A stretch of DNA of 64,000 nucleotides, taken from Streptomyces sp. NBC_01465 (GTDB taxonomy: Bacteria; Actinomycetota; Actinomycetes; Streptomycetales; Streptomycetaceae). Made by a program: the position numbers and the translations under genes. The notes below the pieces were generated by a model, which saw only the letters and a list, made by a program, of their open reading frames with translations, was not told where the DNA came from and made no database searches. Where the stretch lies: positions 5,642,001 to 5,706,000 of the forward strand of contig NZ_CP109467.1 in NCBI RefSeq assembly GCF_036227325.1, given 5' to 3'. The first letter of the stretch is position 1, and each line of letters begins with the position of its first letter. Shown here one piece after another: positions 34,786-42,200 of the stretch.

Positions 34786-35538
34786 TTACGCCAGCGAGCC
34801 ACCCGTCGCGTCGATCCAGTGCCCCGTGACCCAGCGGGCGTCGTCCGAGGCGAGGAAGGCGACCACGTCCGCGATGTCGGAGACGGTGCCCACCTTGCCC
34901 AGCGCGGAGAACGCGGCGGCCTGCTCCCACGCCTCGTCGCTCGCGCGCAGCCAGTCCGCGTTGATGTCGGTGTCGACGATGCCGGGGGAGACCGTGTTGA
35001 CCGTGATCCCGCGTGAACCCACCACCTTGGACAGGTACTTGGTGAACACGTCCAGGGCGCCCTTGGCCATCGCGTAGGCGATCGTGTCGGGCATCAGCGC
35101 GGCCCGCGAGAGCCCGGTGGAGATGTTGATGACGCGGCCGCCGTCCCGCAGCCGCTCGGCGCCGGACTGGGCCAGGAAGAAGGGGGCCTTGGTGTTCACC
35201 GCGAAGATCCGGTCGTACTCGGCCTCCTCGATGGTGCCGAAACCGTTCGCCGCTCCGATGCCCGCGTTGTTGACCAGGATGTCGAGTCCGTCCGCCCGCC
35301 GGTCGAAGGCCTCCCAGAGGGCGGCGGCGTCTCCCGGAACGCCCAGCTCCTGGCCGATCGCGAAGGCGGATCCACCCTCTGCCTCGATGGCCGCAACGGT
35401 CTCCTTGGCGGCGGCTTCGTTGGATCCGTAGTGCACGGCGACCGTCGCCCCGTCGCGGCCGAGCCGCTCGGCGATTCCGCGCCCGATGCCCCGGCTGCCG
35501 CCCGTGACCAGTGCCGTCCTGCCCGTGAGCGTGCCCAT
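34786..35538 (-). CDS. SDR-family NAD(P)-dependent oxidoreductase
   Basis: A 250-residue classical short-chain dehydrogenase. Cofactor motif GGSRGIGRG (13-21), NNAG (about 89-92) and the catalytic YAMAK in the right position. Asn/Ser upstream are also present (ISTGLS). It is divergent from a TetR regulator with twin operators between them, so it is very probably the regulated target. Substrate unknown. Its stop is 5 bp from the convergent SIS gene. Confidence 0.92.
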   Translation of the reverse strand: MGTLTGRTALVTGGSRGIGRGIAERLGRDGATVAVHYGSNEAAAKETVAAIEAEGGSAFAIGQELGVPGDAAALWEAFDRRADGLDILVNNAGIGAANGFGTIEEAEYDRIFAVNTKAPFFLAQSGAERLRDGGRVINISTGLSRAALMPDTIAYAMAKGALDVFTKYLSKVVGSRGITVNTVSPGIVDTDINADWLRASDEAWEQAAAFSALGKVGTVSDIADVVAFLASDDARWVTGHWIDATGGSLA

Positions 35539-35554
35539 GGCGACGCCTCCCCAC

Positions 35555-35576
35555 TTCTCTAGCGGTCGTTACAGAA
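35555..35576. promoter_or_regulatory. TetR-type operator 1
   Basis: TTCTCTAGCGGTCGTTACAG followed by AA; the reverse complement of operator 2 shares TTCT-TAGCGGTCG-TA-A. It lies 17 bp upstream of the SDR start. Confidence 0.65.
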
Positions 35577-35594
35577 AAGACCGTACCCCACATT

Positions 35595-35614
35595 TTCTAT
35601 CGACCGCTATAGAA
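35595..35614. promoter_or_regulatory. TetR-type operator 2
   Basis: Palindrome TTCTAT-CGACCGCT-ATAGAA, 9 bp upstream of the TetR ATG, so it would block the regulator's own start. Confidence 0.7.
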
Positions 35615-35622
35615 TCGACGGC

Positions 35623-36213
35623 ATGGCAACGAAACAGCGCGGCCGGCCCCGCTCCTTCGACCGTGACGCAGCCCTGGAACAGGCCACGACGGCCTTCTGG
35701 CGCCACGGGTACGAGGCGACCTCCATCGCGGACCTGACCCGCGCGATGGGCATCGGGGCGCCCAGCCTGTACGCGGCCTTCGGCGACAAGAAGGCGCTGT
35801 TCGACGAGGTCGTGCAGGTCTACGGAGAGGTCCACGGGGCCTTCGTCGTCGTCGCGATCGAGGAGGAGCCCACGGCCCGCGAGGCGTTCGCACGCGTGCT
35901 GCGAGAGGCGGCGGGATTCTTCACCGAGCCCGGGCACCCGCCGGGCTGCATGGTGATCTCGGCGGCGACCAACTGCACGACGCCGGAGGTCGAGCAGGAC
36001 CTGCGCGACATGCGCAACATCAACATCGGCCGCTTCGAGAAGGCGATCCGCGCGGACGTCGACCGGGGCGAACTCCCGGCGGACACGGACTGCGGAGTCC
36101 TGGCGCGCTACGTGGCGGCGGTCTTCCAGGGCATGTCCCTGCAGGCGCGGGACGGGGCGAGCGGGGAGGAGCTGGCGCGGGTGGCGGAGATGGCGATGCT
36201 CGCCTGGCCGTGA
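35623..36213 (+). CDS. TetR/AcrR-family repressor
   Basis: A 196-residue regulator. N-terminal HTH (about 10-55: ALEQATTAFWRHGYEATSIA, IGAPSLYAAFGDKKALF). The C-terminal domain has the TetR_C pattern of the GRPRSFD/YxAF subgroup (PPGCMVISAATNC), which often responds to small electrophiles or quinones. It is divergent from the SDR gene; two palindromes in the 84-bp gap suggest joint autoregulation. Confidence 0.92.
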   Translation: MATKQRGRPRSFDRDAALEQATTAFWRHGYEATSIADLTRAMGIGAPSLYAAFGDKKALFDEVVQVYGEVHGAFVVVAIEEEPTAREAFARVLREAAGFFTEPGHPPGCMVISAATNCTTPEVEQDLRDMRNINIGRFEKAIRADVDRGELPADTDCGVLARYVAAVFQGMSLQARDGASGEELARVAEMAMLAWP

Positions 36214-36249
36214 CAGGTGACGGGTGACGGGTCGGGCCCGCGGTGAAGT

Positions 36250-36274
36250 GCCGGCCGTGATCGGCACGGCCGGC
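36250..36274 (+). terminator. Terminator after the TetR gene
   Basis: Perfect 10-bp stem GCCGGCCGTG / CACGGCCGGC with a 5-nt loop, 36 bp after the stop. The rest of 36275-36423 shows nothing I can name. Confidence 0.65.
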
Positions 36275-36423
36275 CGGAGGCCGGCGCAGCGGCTCGAAGC
36301 CGCTGAGGCCCCCCGGGGCCGAAGCTCGCGAGAGGCGCGTCCGGAAGAGGTGAAAACACTTCGGGCCGCGGCGTCTGATCGGACGGGACCCTCAGCCCGT
36401 CCGGCCGACACCGCAGCCCGGAG

Positions 36424-36579
36424 CTACATCGGCCGTTGGATGTGCGGTCCGCCGGCCGAGGGGGAGGACTTGGCGCAGTCAGGGCAGAGAGCGCCGCGTA
36501 CCTCGTCTCCGCTCTCCTGTGCGGGGAGAGCGGAAGCTTTACCGCAGCCATTGTGGACTAGACCATTCGCCCTGTCCAT
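36424..36579 (-). CDS. Candidate small zinc-ribbon protein, 51 residues
   Basis: ATG at 36579 opens a frame reading MDRANGLVHNGCGKAS near the start and ALCPDCAKSSPSAGG near the end. The Cys12 and Cys32/Cys35 pattern looks like part of a small metal-binding ribbon. No strong ribosome site is seen. It is divergent from pdtaS, 39 bp away, and the dre-like site 36552-36567 lies inside its first codons. Unverified; could be chance. Confidence 0.4.
   Translation of the reverse strand: MDRANGLVHNGCGKASALPAQESGDEVRGALCPDCAKSSPSAGGPHIQRPM
36552..36567. promoter_or_regulatory. dre-like site upstream of pdtaS
   Basis: TGTGGACTAGACCATT, core GGACTAGACC, 12 of 16 matches to the DasR consensus, the same score as the nagB site. 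It lies 51 bp upstream of the pdtaS start. Confidence 0.5.
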
Positions 36580-36618
36580 GCGTGCGACGACCCTATTTTC
36601 GACAGGTACGCTCGCAGC

Positions 36619-38097
36619 GTGCCCTCCATGAACGACCTCGTCCGCCAGCACACCGCTCTGAGTGACACCGACCTCGAGTGGCTCCATCTGCTGGTCTCGG
36701 AGTGGCAGCTGCTCTCCGACCTGTCCTTCGCCGACCTCGTCCTGTGGGTCCCCACCCTGGACGGGACCCGCTATGTCTCCGTCGCGCAGATGCGGCCCAA
36801 CACGGGCCCCACCTCGTACCAGGACGACATGGTCGGCCATCTCGTCCCGCGCGGCCGCAGGCCGCTGCTCGACGCCGCCCTCGACGAGGGGCGCATCGTG
36901 CGCGAGGGCGATCCCGAGTGGCGCGAGGAGGTGCCCGTCCGGGTCGAGTCGATTCCCGTACGGCGCGAAGGCCGCGTCCTCGGTGTCATCGCCCGCAACA
37001 CCAACCTCCTCACCGTCCGCACCCCCTCCCGCCTGGAGCTCACCTACCTTCAGTCGGCCTCCGACCTGGCCCAGATGATCGCGGCGGGGTCGTTCCCCTT
37101 CCCCGGCCAGCAGGTCGACATGGACGCGTCCCCCCGTGTCGGCGACGGCATGATCCGGCTCGACGCGGACGGCGTCGTCCAGTACGCCAGCCCCAACGGC
37201 CTCTCCGCCTACCACCGTCTGGGCCTCGCCCACGACCTCGTCGGCCAGCACCTCGGCAGGCTCACCGCCGAACTGGCCCCCTCCCGCGGCCCCGTGGACG
37301 AGGCCCTGGAGAAGCTGGCCAGCGGTTACGCGCCCCGCGAGACCGAGGTCGAGGGCAACGGCGGCGTCATCCAGCTGCGCGCCATCCCGCTAGCCCCCAA
37401 GGGGAGCCGGATCGGCTCGCTCGTCCTTCTGCGCGACGTCACGGAACTCCGCCGCCGCGAGCGTGAGTTGATCACCAAGGACGCCACCATCCGGGAAATC
37501 CACCACCGGGTGAAGAACAACCTCCAGACGGTGGCGGCCCTTCTGCGCCTCCAGTCGCGGCGCATGGATTCCGAACAGGGCAGGGACGCGCTCAACGAGG
37601 CGGTCCGCCGCGTCGGTTCGATCGCCATCGTGCACGAGACGCTTTCGCAGAATCTCGACGAGCGCGTCGAATTCGACGAGATCGCCGACCGCGTCATCGC
37701 GATGGTCGCGGAAATCTCCCCGGGCCGGGTCACCTGCCGCCGTACGGGCCGCTTCGGAATACTCGACGCGGAAGTCGCGACCCCGCTCGCCATGGTGCTG
37801 ACGGAAATTCTGCAGAACGCCCTGGAACACGCCTTCGGAGAGGGCGAGCAGGGCACGGTCGAGGTGTCCGCCGTACGCGGTGGAGGCTCCCGCGACGATG
37901 CCCGGCTGCTCATCACCGTCCAGGACGACGGCCGCGGACTGCCCGAGGGATTCGACCCGCACCGGGCCGGCAATCTGGGGCTGCAGATCGTACGGACGCT
38001 GGTGGAGGGCGAGTTGGGCGGCTCCTTCGACATGGTTCCGGCCCCGGAGCGCGGCACCCGCGTCGTACTCGACATCCCGGTCAAGCCCCAGAAGTAG
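36619..38097 (+). CDS. pdtaS: PdtaS-like sensor histidine kinase (HWE/HisKA_2 type)
   Basis: A 492-residue soluble kinase with an N-terminal GAF-like domain (about 10-150), a PAS domain (about 175-285) and a HisKA_2/HATPase module. The phosphorylation box EIHHRVKNNLQTVAALLRLQ has His295/His296; the ATP-binding N box is LTEILQNALEHAF and G box DDGRGLPEGF. It matches mycobacterial PdtaS along its length, including its start, which supports GTG 36619 over ATG 36628. PdtaS partners with an ANTAR RNA-binding regulator, encoded elsewhere. As in mycobacteria (pdtaS-whiB1) it neighbours the WhiB1-type gene. Confidence 0.92.
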   Translation: MPSMNDLVRQHTALSDTDLEWLHLLVSEWQLLSDLSFADLVLWVPTLDGTRYVSVAQMRPNTGPTSYQDDMVGHLVPRGRRPLLDAALDEGRIVREGDPEWREEVPVRVESIPVRREGRVLGVIARNTNLLTVRTPSRLELTYLQSASDLAQMIAAGSFPFPGQQVDMDASPRVGDGMIRLDADGVVQYASPNGLSAYHRLGLAHDLVGQHLGRLTAELAPSRGPVDEALEKLASGYAPRETEVEGNGGVIQLRAIPLAPKGSRIGSLVLLRDVTELRRRERELITKDATIREIHHRVKNNLQTVAALLRLQSRRMDSEQGRDALNEAVRRVGSIAIVHETLSQNLDERVEFDEIADRVIAMVAEISPGRVTCRRTGRFGILDAEVATPLAMVLTEILQNALEHAFGEGEQGTVEVSAVRGGGSRDDARLLITVQDDGRGLPEGFDPHRAGNLGLQIVRTLVEGELGGSFDMVPAPERGTRVVLDIPVKPQK

Positions 38098-38122
38098 GAG
38101 CCGGACCTGCTGAAACAGCAGC

Positions 38123-38156
38123 GAGCCCCGGTCCGAAGTGATTCGGGCCGGGGCTC
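38123..38156. terminator. Terminator between pdtaS and wblE
   Basis: Stem GAGCCCCGG / CCGGGGCTC extended inward by TCCGAA/TTCGGG with a short loop, 25 bp past pdtaS and in position to serve wblE too. Confidence 0.8.
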
Positions 38157-38267
38157 AAAGCTGTGGATCTACTGCGCTGTTGGGTACTGCGCGCTGCGGC
38201 TCAAGGGCGGCGGTGATGCGTACGCTGTGTACGCGCGCCGCCAGGCTCAGGCTCTGTGCAGGGTGGT

Positions 38268-38525
38268 TCAGGCGGTCGCGTTGCGCGCCCGGTTGCGAGC
38301 GGCACGGCGCTTCATCGCGCGGCGCTCGTCCTCGCTGAGGCCACCCCAGACGCCGGAGTCCTGGCCGGACTCGAGCGCCCACTGCAGGCACTGCTCCATG
38401 ACGGGGCAGCGGCGGCAGACGGCCTTGGCTTCCTCGATCTGCAGCAGCGCGGGACCGGTGTTGCCGATGGGGAAGAACAGCTCCGGGTCTTCCTCACGAC
38501 AAACGGCGTTGTGACGCCAGTCCAT
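38268..38525 (-). CDS. wblE: WhiB-like iron-sulfur regulator WblE
   Basis: An 85-residue WhiB-family protein holding a nitric-oxide- and oxygen-sensitive [4Fe-4S] cluster through C9, C37, C40 and C46, the same positions as mycobacterial WhiB1. The family GVWGGL turn (58-63) and basic C-terminal tail (RRAMKRRAARNRARN) follow. ATG at 38525 has AGGAGAGG upstream; the longer frame (MKHLGEVAA...) is rejected. WhiB1-type proteins bind the housekeeping sigma factor. Confidence 0.95.
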   Translation of the reverse strand: MDWRHNAVCREEDPELFFPIGNTGPALLQIEEAKAVCRRCPVMEQCLQWALESGQDSGVWGGLSEDERRAMKRRAARNRARNATA

Positions 38526-38844
38526 GGCTGCTACCTCTCCTAGGTGTTTCAAGCACGTTGCTTGTGAATGTGAACGCTTTCACGAATCCCTCCGCAGGTG
38601 AAGAGTCGAAGGTCACTTGACGTGACATCGTCTCTTGTGCTTGTAGAGGGGTTCCGGTGCTTCAGGGGGCCGATGGTGCGGGCCGTTCCGAGCGCCATGA
38701 AGAGATTCGCAAACCTCGGCTTCGGATACAACCCCTTCCGAGAAGTTTTTTTGGATTCCTCGGTGTCGGCTAGGTCACAGCCGTACTTCCATGGGGTGGA
38801 GCCCAGCCCAAACGTTCGAGTTAAAGGACTTTCGGCCCTTCCAC
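38526..38844 (-). promoter_or_regulatory. 319-bp leader/promoter region of wblE
   Basis: No gene on either strand. It is less GC-rich than its surroundings and contains an A/T block AAAAAAACTTCTCGG and a GTCAC-TTGAC-GTGAC palindrome (38612-38626). A GGAAT...GTTG pair exists but with 22 bp spacing, too long for sigma-R. The long AT-richer leader suggests complex control of wblE. Confidence 0.5.
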
Positions 38845-39813
38845 TCACACAATCACACGCAGTGCACGGCGTACGCCTGTGAACGTCACGCTCGTACGCA
38901 GTCCCAGGTGGTCGCCGTCCATCTGAAACGGCAGTGGAACCTTGGAATGCAAGGAGAAGTCGGTGAGGTCGTGCAGGGAAACTGCGTGCTTTCCGTGCGG
39001 ACCGCGTTCGGGTGTGGAAGTGAGCAGCTGAGTGCCGTAGCGAGCCGCCGCGGTGGGCGAAAGCTTCGAGAGCGAGAGCACGTCCAGGGCGGTCTCGAAG
39101 GACGCCTCGGGAGAGGCGTACATCGGGCGATTGCCCAGGTAGGTGTAGGGGGAGGTGTTGCAGATTATGGACAGGACGAGGTCGGTGACCGGGTCCTCGC
39201 CGGGGCGCTCCAGGGTGATCGCACCGTGCCGCCGGCGCGGCTCGTCCAGGAACTGGCGTACGACCTGACGTACGTACAGCGCGTGCGTCGATCGCTTGCC
39301 GCGCTCCCGCTGCTGTTCGACCCGCCCCACTACGCCCGCGTCGAAACCGAGCCCCGCACAGAAGGTGAACCAGCGCGCCGGGACCCCTTCGTCCTCCGTG
39401 CCGGGCGTACCGGCCGCCAGACCGAGGCTGACGGTGCGCTCACTGCGCTCACGCAGCGCATCCAGGATCGCGCCGGTCGCCTCCACGGCGTCGTTCGGCA
39501 GCCCCAGCGCGCGGGCGAAGACATTGGTGGAGCCGCCGGGGACGACCGCGAGGCCCGGCAGGCGCTCCAGGTCGGGGCCGTTGTGCAGGAGGCCGTTCAC
39601 GACCTCGTTGACCGTGCCGTCGCCACCCAGAGCGACGACCAGGTCGATGTCCTTGCTCTCCGCCGCCCGGCGGCCGAGGTCCCGGGCATGGCCGCGGTAC
39701 TCGGTGGTGATCGCCTCCAGCTTCATCTCGCTGGCGAGGGCGTGGATGAGCACGTCGCGTACGCGCGCACTGGTAGTGGTGGCAGCAGGATTGACCACGA
39801 GGAGAGCGCGCAT
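38845..39813 (-). CDS. Diacylglycerol/lipid kinase family protein
   Basis: A 322-residue lipid kinase of the DagK/YegS family. The nucleotide-binding GGDGTVNE motif is at 63-70, VVPGGSTNVFARALG follows near 93-107, and FTFCAGLGFDAGVVG near 170 completes the conserved pattern. It would phosphorylate diacylglycerol released in membrane turnover. ATG at 39813. Confidence 0.92.
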   Translation of the reverse strand: MRALLVVNPAATTTSARVRDVLIHALASEMKLEAITTEYRGHARDLGRRAAESKDIDLVVALGGDGTVNEVVNGLLHNGPDLERLPGLAVVPGGSTNVFARALGLPNDAVEATGAILDALRERSERTVSLGLAAGTPGTEDEGVPARWFTFCAGLGFDAGVVGRVEQQRERGKRSTHALYVRQVVRQFLDEPRRRHGAITLERPGEDPVTDLVLSIICNTSPYTYLGNRPMYASPEASFETALDVLSLSKLSPTAAARYGTQLLTSTPERGPHGKHAVSLHDLTDFSLHSKVPLPFQMDGDHLGLRTSVTFTGVRRALRVIV

Positions 39814-39884
39814 GGGCAGAAGATTACCTACCGTCTGGTACCCGGCCCAGTCCGGCCCTGCGAGACGCCCGTTACGCTGCCGGG

Positions 39885-40319
39885 GTGAGCAGTGAGCAGA
39901 GTCCCGAACGTCCCGACACCTCCGAGACCCCCCGGCCCCGCCGTCTGGCGTACGCAGCGGCCCTCTGCGGCCTGGAGGGGGCGGGCCTGGTCGCCGCGGG
40001 CGTGTACCTGCTGATCCGGGGCGCCGTCGACGGAAACAGTACGGAAACGGGCGCGACGGCCGGTGTGACACTGATCGCGCTCGCGCTCATCCCGCTGATC
40101 GCGGCCCGCGGGCTGCTGCGGCAGAAGAGCTGGAGCCGGGGCCCGGGGATCATCACGCAGATCATCGCGCTGCCGGTGGCGTACACCCTGCTGAAATCGG
40201 AGAACGGGCTGATCCCCGCCGGCATCGTGCTCGCCGTCGTCGCGGTCACCGGCCTCGTCCTGCTGGTCAATCCCGCGACGGCGAAGGCCCTGGACATCAC
40301 GGGCCCCCGCGACGCGTAG
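39885..40319 (+). CDS. Integral membrane protein, 144 residues
   Basis: Four hydrophobic segments (about 22-45, 58-77, 87-103, 108-130) after a polar Pro/Ser/Glu N-terminus. No recognised catalytic motif. GTG at 39885, divergent from the lipid kinase by 71 bp and convergent with sigH with only 11 bp between stops. Confidence 0.8.
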   Translation: MSSEQSPERPDTSETPRPRRLAYAAALCGLEGAGLVAAGVYLLIRGAVDGNSTETGATAGVTLIALALIPLIAARGLLRQKSWSRGPGIITQIIALPVAYTLLKSENGLIPAGIVLAVVAVTGLVLLVNPATAKALDITGPRDA

Positions 40320-40330
40320 CGAGCTGGGAC

Positions 40331-41263
40331 CTACTCCTCGACCAGGAGCTTCTCGCGCAACTGCGCGAGCGTCCGGGCGAGGAGGCGGGAGACGTGCATC
40401 TGCGAGATGCCGACCTCCTGCGCGATCTGCGACTGGGTCATGTTGCCGAAGAAGCGCAGCAGCAGGATCCGCTTCTCCCGCGGCGGGAGATCCTCGAGCA
40501 GCGGCTTCAGCGACTCGCGGTACTCGACGCCCTCCAGCGCCTCGTCGTCCGCGCCCAGGGTGTCCGCGACCGCGGGGGAGTCGTCGTCCGTGTCGGGGAC
40601 GTCCAGCGACAGCGTGGAGTAGGCGTTGGCCGACTCCAGGCCCTCCAGGACCTCCTCCTCCGAGATGCCGAGGCGCTCCGCCAGCTCGTGGACCGTGGGG
40701 GAACGGCCGTGCTGCTGGGAGAGTTCCGCGGTGGCCGTCGTCAGCGAAAGACGCAGCTCCTGGAGGCGGCGCGGTACCCGTACCGCCCAGCCCTTGTCAC
40801 GGAAGTGACGTTTGATCTCGCCGACGACCGTGGGTGTCGCGTACGTGGAGAACTCCACGCCGCGCTCCGGGTCGAAGCGGTCCACCGACTTGATCAGGCC
40901 GATCGTGGCGACCTGCGTGAGGTCGTCCAGCGGCTCGCCGCGATTGCGGAACCGGCGTGCGAGGTGCTCGACCAGGGGCAGGTGCATCCGCACCAGCTGG
41001 TTGCGCAGCTCGGCCTTCTCCGCCGATCCGTCGGGAAGCTTGCCCAGCTCGATGAACATCTCCCGCGCTGCACTGCGGTCGCGCGGATCGCGTGGTTCTT
41101 TCCGCTCGTGGTGCTCGTGCTGCTGCTCGCTCATAGGACCCGCCTGCTCTGCCTGCGCCTGCTCTGCGGCGTCGAGAAGTCCATCCACCGGGTGCGGCCG
41201 GGCCTGCTGCTCCGGGATCGAGCCCGAGCTCACCTTGTCCCTCACCGGACCGTCCCCGTTCAC
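40331..41263 (-). CDS. sigH: SigB/F/G-group sigma factor SigH
   Basis: A 310-residue stress/development sigma factor. Region 2 (EPLDDLTQVATIGLIKSVDRFD), region 3 (GRSPTVHELAERLGISEEEV) and region 4 (MTQSQIAQEVGISQMHVSRLL) are intact. An N-terminal ~45-residue Gln/Pro/His-rich extension precedes the core. GTG 41263 overlaps the anti-sigma stop (GTGA), so I choose it; internal ATG 41134 (MSEQQHEHH) could give a shorter isoform, and multiple isoforms are known for S. coelicolor SigH. The upstream anti-sigma gene and this locus match the known prsH/ushX-sigH arrangement. Confidence 0.93.
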   Translation of the reverse strand: MNGDGPVRDKVSSGSIPEQQARPHPVDGLLDAAEQAQAEQAGPMSEQQHEHHERKEPRDPRDRSAAREMFIELGKLPDGSAEKAELRNQLVRMHLPLVEHLARRFRNRGEPLDDLTQVATIGLIKSVDRFDPERGVEFSTYATPTVVGEIKRHFRDKGWAVRVPRRLQELRLSLTTATAELSQQHGRSPTVHELAERLGISEEEVLEGLESANAYSTLSLDVPDTDDDSPAVADTLGADDEALEGVEYRESLKPLLEDLPPREKRILLLRFFGNMTQSQIAQEVGISQMHVSRLLARTLAQLREKLLVEE

Positions 41264-41811
41264 GCCGGCCCGGGTCCCGCGCCGCGCTTCTTGTACAGGC
41301 TGATGGAGACCGTACGGTCCTCGGCGACCGTGGCGTCGACCTGTCCTGCGAGCGCCGAGAGCACCGTCCAGGCGAAGGTGTCGCGCTCCGGGGCGCGGCC
41401 GTCGGTCGTGGGAGCCGAGACGGTCACCTCGAGGGAGTCGTCGATCAGCCGGAACACACAGCTCAACACCGAGCCGGGCACGGCCTGCTGAAGCAGGATC
41501 GCGCACGCCTCGTCGACCGCGATGCGCAAGTCCTCGATCTCGTCGAGGGTGAAGTCCAGACGCGCTGCGAGGCCGGCGGTCGCCGTACGCAGCACCGACA
41601 GGTAAGCACCCGCAGCCGGCAGCCGGACTTCCACGAAGTCCTGATTCCCGGGCTCGCCTGCGATAGGGGACACCCTCACCTCCAAGGTGGCACAAGCTCG
41701 TTCGGGTTCTCCGGAGTCACTTCTCCGGGAACCATGCGCGGTGACGCTATCGCGATCCGTGGTCGCGTGTCGTCGTGGGCCGGTACTCCCGCCCCGGCGG
41801 CTGTCACTCAT
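41260..41811 (-). CDS. Anti-sigma kinase of RsbW type (UshX/PrsH)
   Basis: A 183-residue protein: a ~45-residue Arg/Ser-rich N-terminus followed by a GHKL ATPase fold. The N box is DEIEDLRIAVDEACAILL; the later glycine-rich segment is weakened (APTTDGRAPERDTFAW), which is common in this family. It binds and inactivates SigH; S. coelicolor UshX does so. The 4-bp overlap with sigH couples their translation. Confidence 0.9.
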   Translation of the reverse strand: MSDSRRGGSTGPRRHATTDRDSVTAHGSRRSDSGEPERACATLEVRVSPIAGEPGNQDFVEVRLPAAGAYLSVLRTATAGLAARLDFTLDEIEDLRIAVDEACAILLQQAVPGSVLSCVFRLIDDSLEVTVSAPTTDGRAPERDTFAWTVLSALAGQVDATVAEDRTVSISLYKKRGAGPGPA

Positions 41812-41894
41812 GGTAAGCCTACGGGTACGGACAGTGGCTAGGGGTCTGCGGGCCCAATTGTGAAGCGGGGGCGTCGGGTTGACGTACCCCGGCG

Positions 41895-42155
41895 TCAGAC
41901 GATCGAACCGTCGACGAAGCACCAGCGCCAGCTCTCGCCCGGCTCGAAGCTCCGCATCACCGCGTGACCGGTCTCCTTGAAGTGCAGGGTCGCGTGCTGG
42001 AACGGCGACGAGTCGCAGCAGCCGACGTGGCCGCAGACCAGGCAGAGCCGCAGCTGGACGGGGTGCGATCCCACAGCCAGGCACTCCGGGCAGGTGTCGT
42101 TCAGGGGTGCGGGCTCGGGGCGCGGCAGTTCGGCTGTGTGCTGGCACTCGCTCAT
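41895..42155 (-). CDS. UBP-type (zf-UBP) zinc-finger protein
   Basis: An 86-residue protein that is entirely one UBP/ZnF domain. Cys and His ligands: CPECLAVG, LRLCLVCGHVGCCDSS, HATLHFKETGHAVMRS, then the GESWRWCFVD closing segment that in eukaryotic proteins binds ubiquitin C-termini. Bacteria lack ubiquitin, so the ligand is unknown. It is divergent from a Na+/H+ antiporter, 45 bp away; zf-UBP domains are known fused to such antiporters in actinobacteria (from memory), so it may be a cytosolic regulator of it. Confidence 0.88.
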   Translation of the reverse strand: MSECQHTAELPRPEPAPLNDTCPECLAVGSHPVQLRLCLVCGHVGCCDSSPFQHATLHFKETGHAVMRSFEPGESWRWCFVDGSIV

Positions 42156-42200
42156 GATGGCCAGGTTACGACGGACTGGTGTGTGAGGGCGGGCAGGTCT

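Noticed and set aside
38700..38765. Sigma-R-type promoter for wblE (GGAAT and GTTG on the minus strand)
   Set aside because: Spacing is 22 bp; sigma-R needs about 18.
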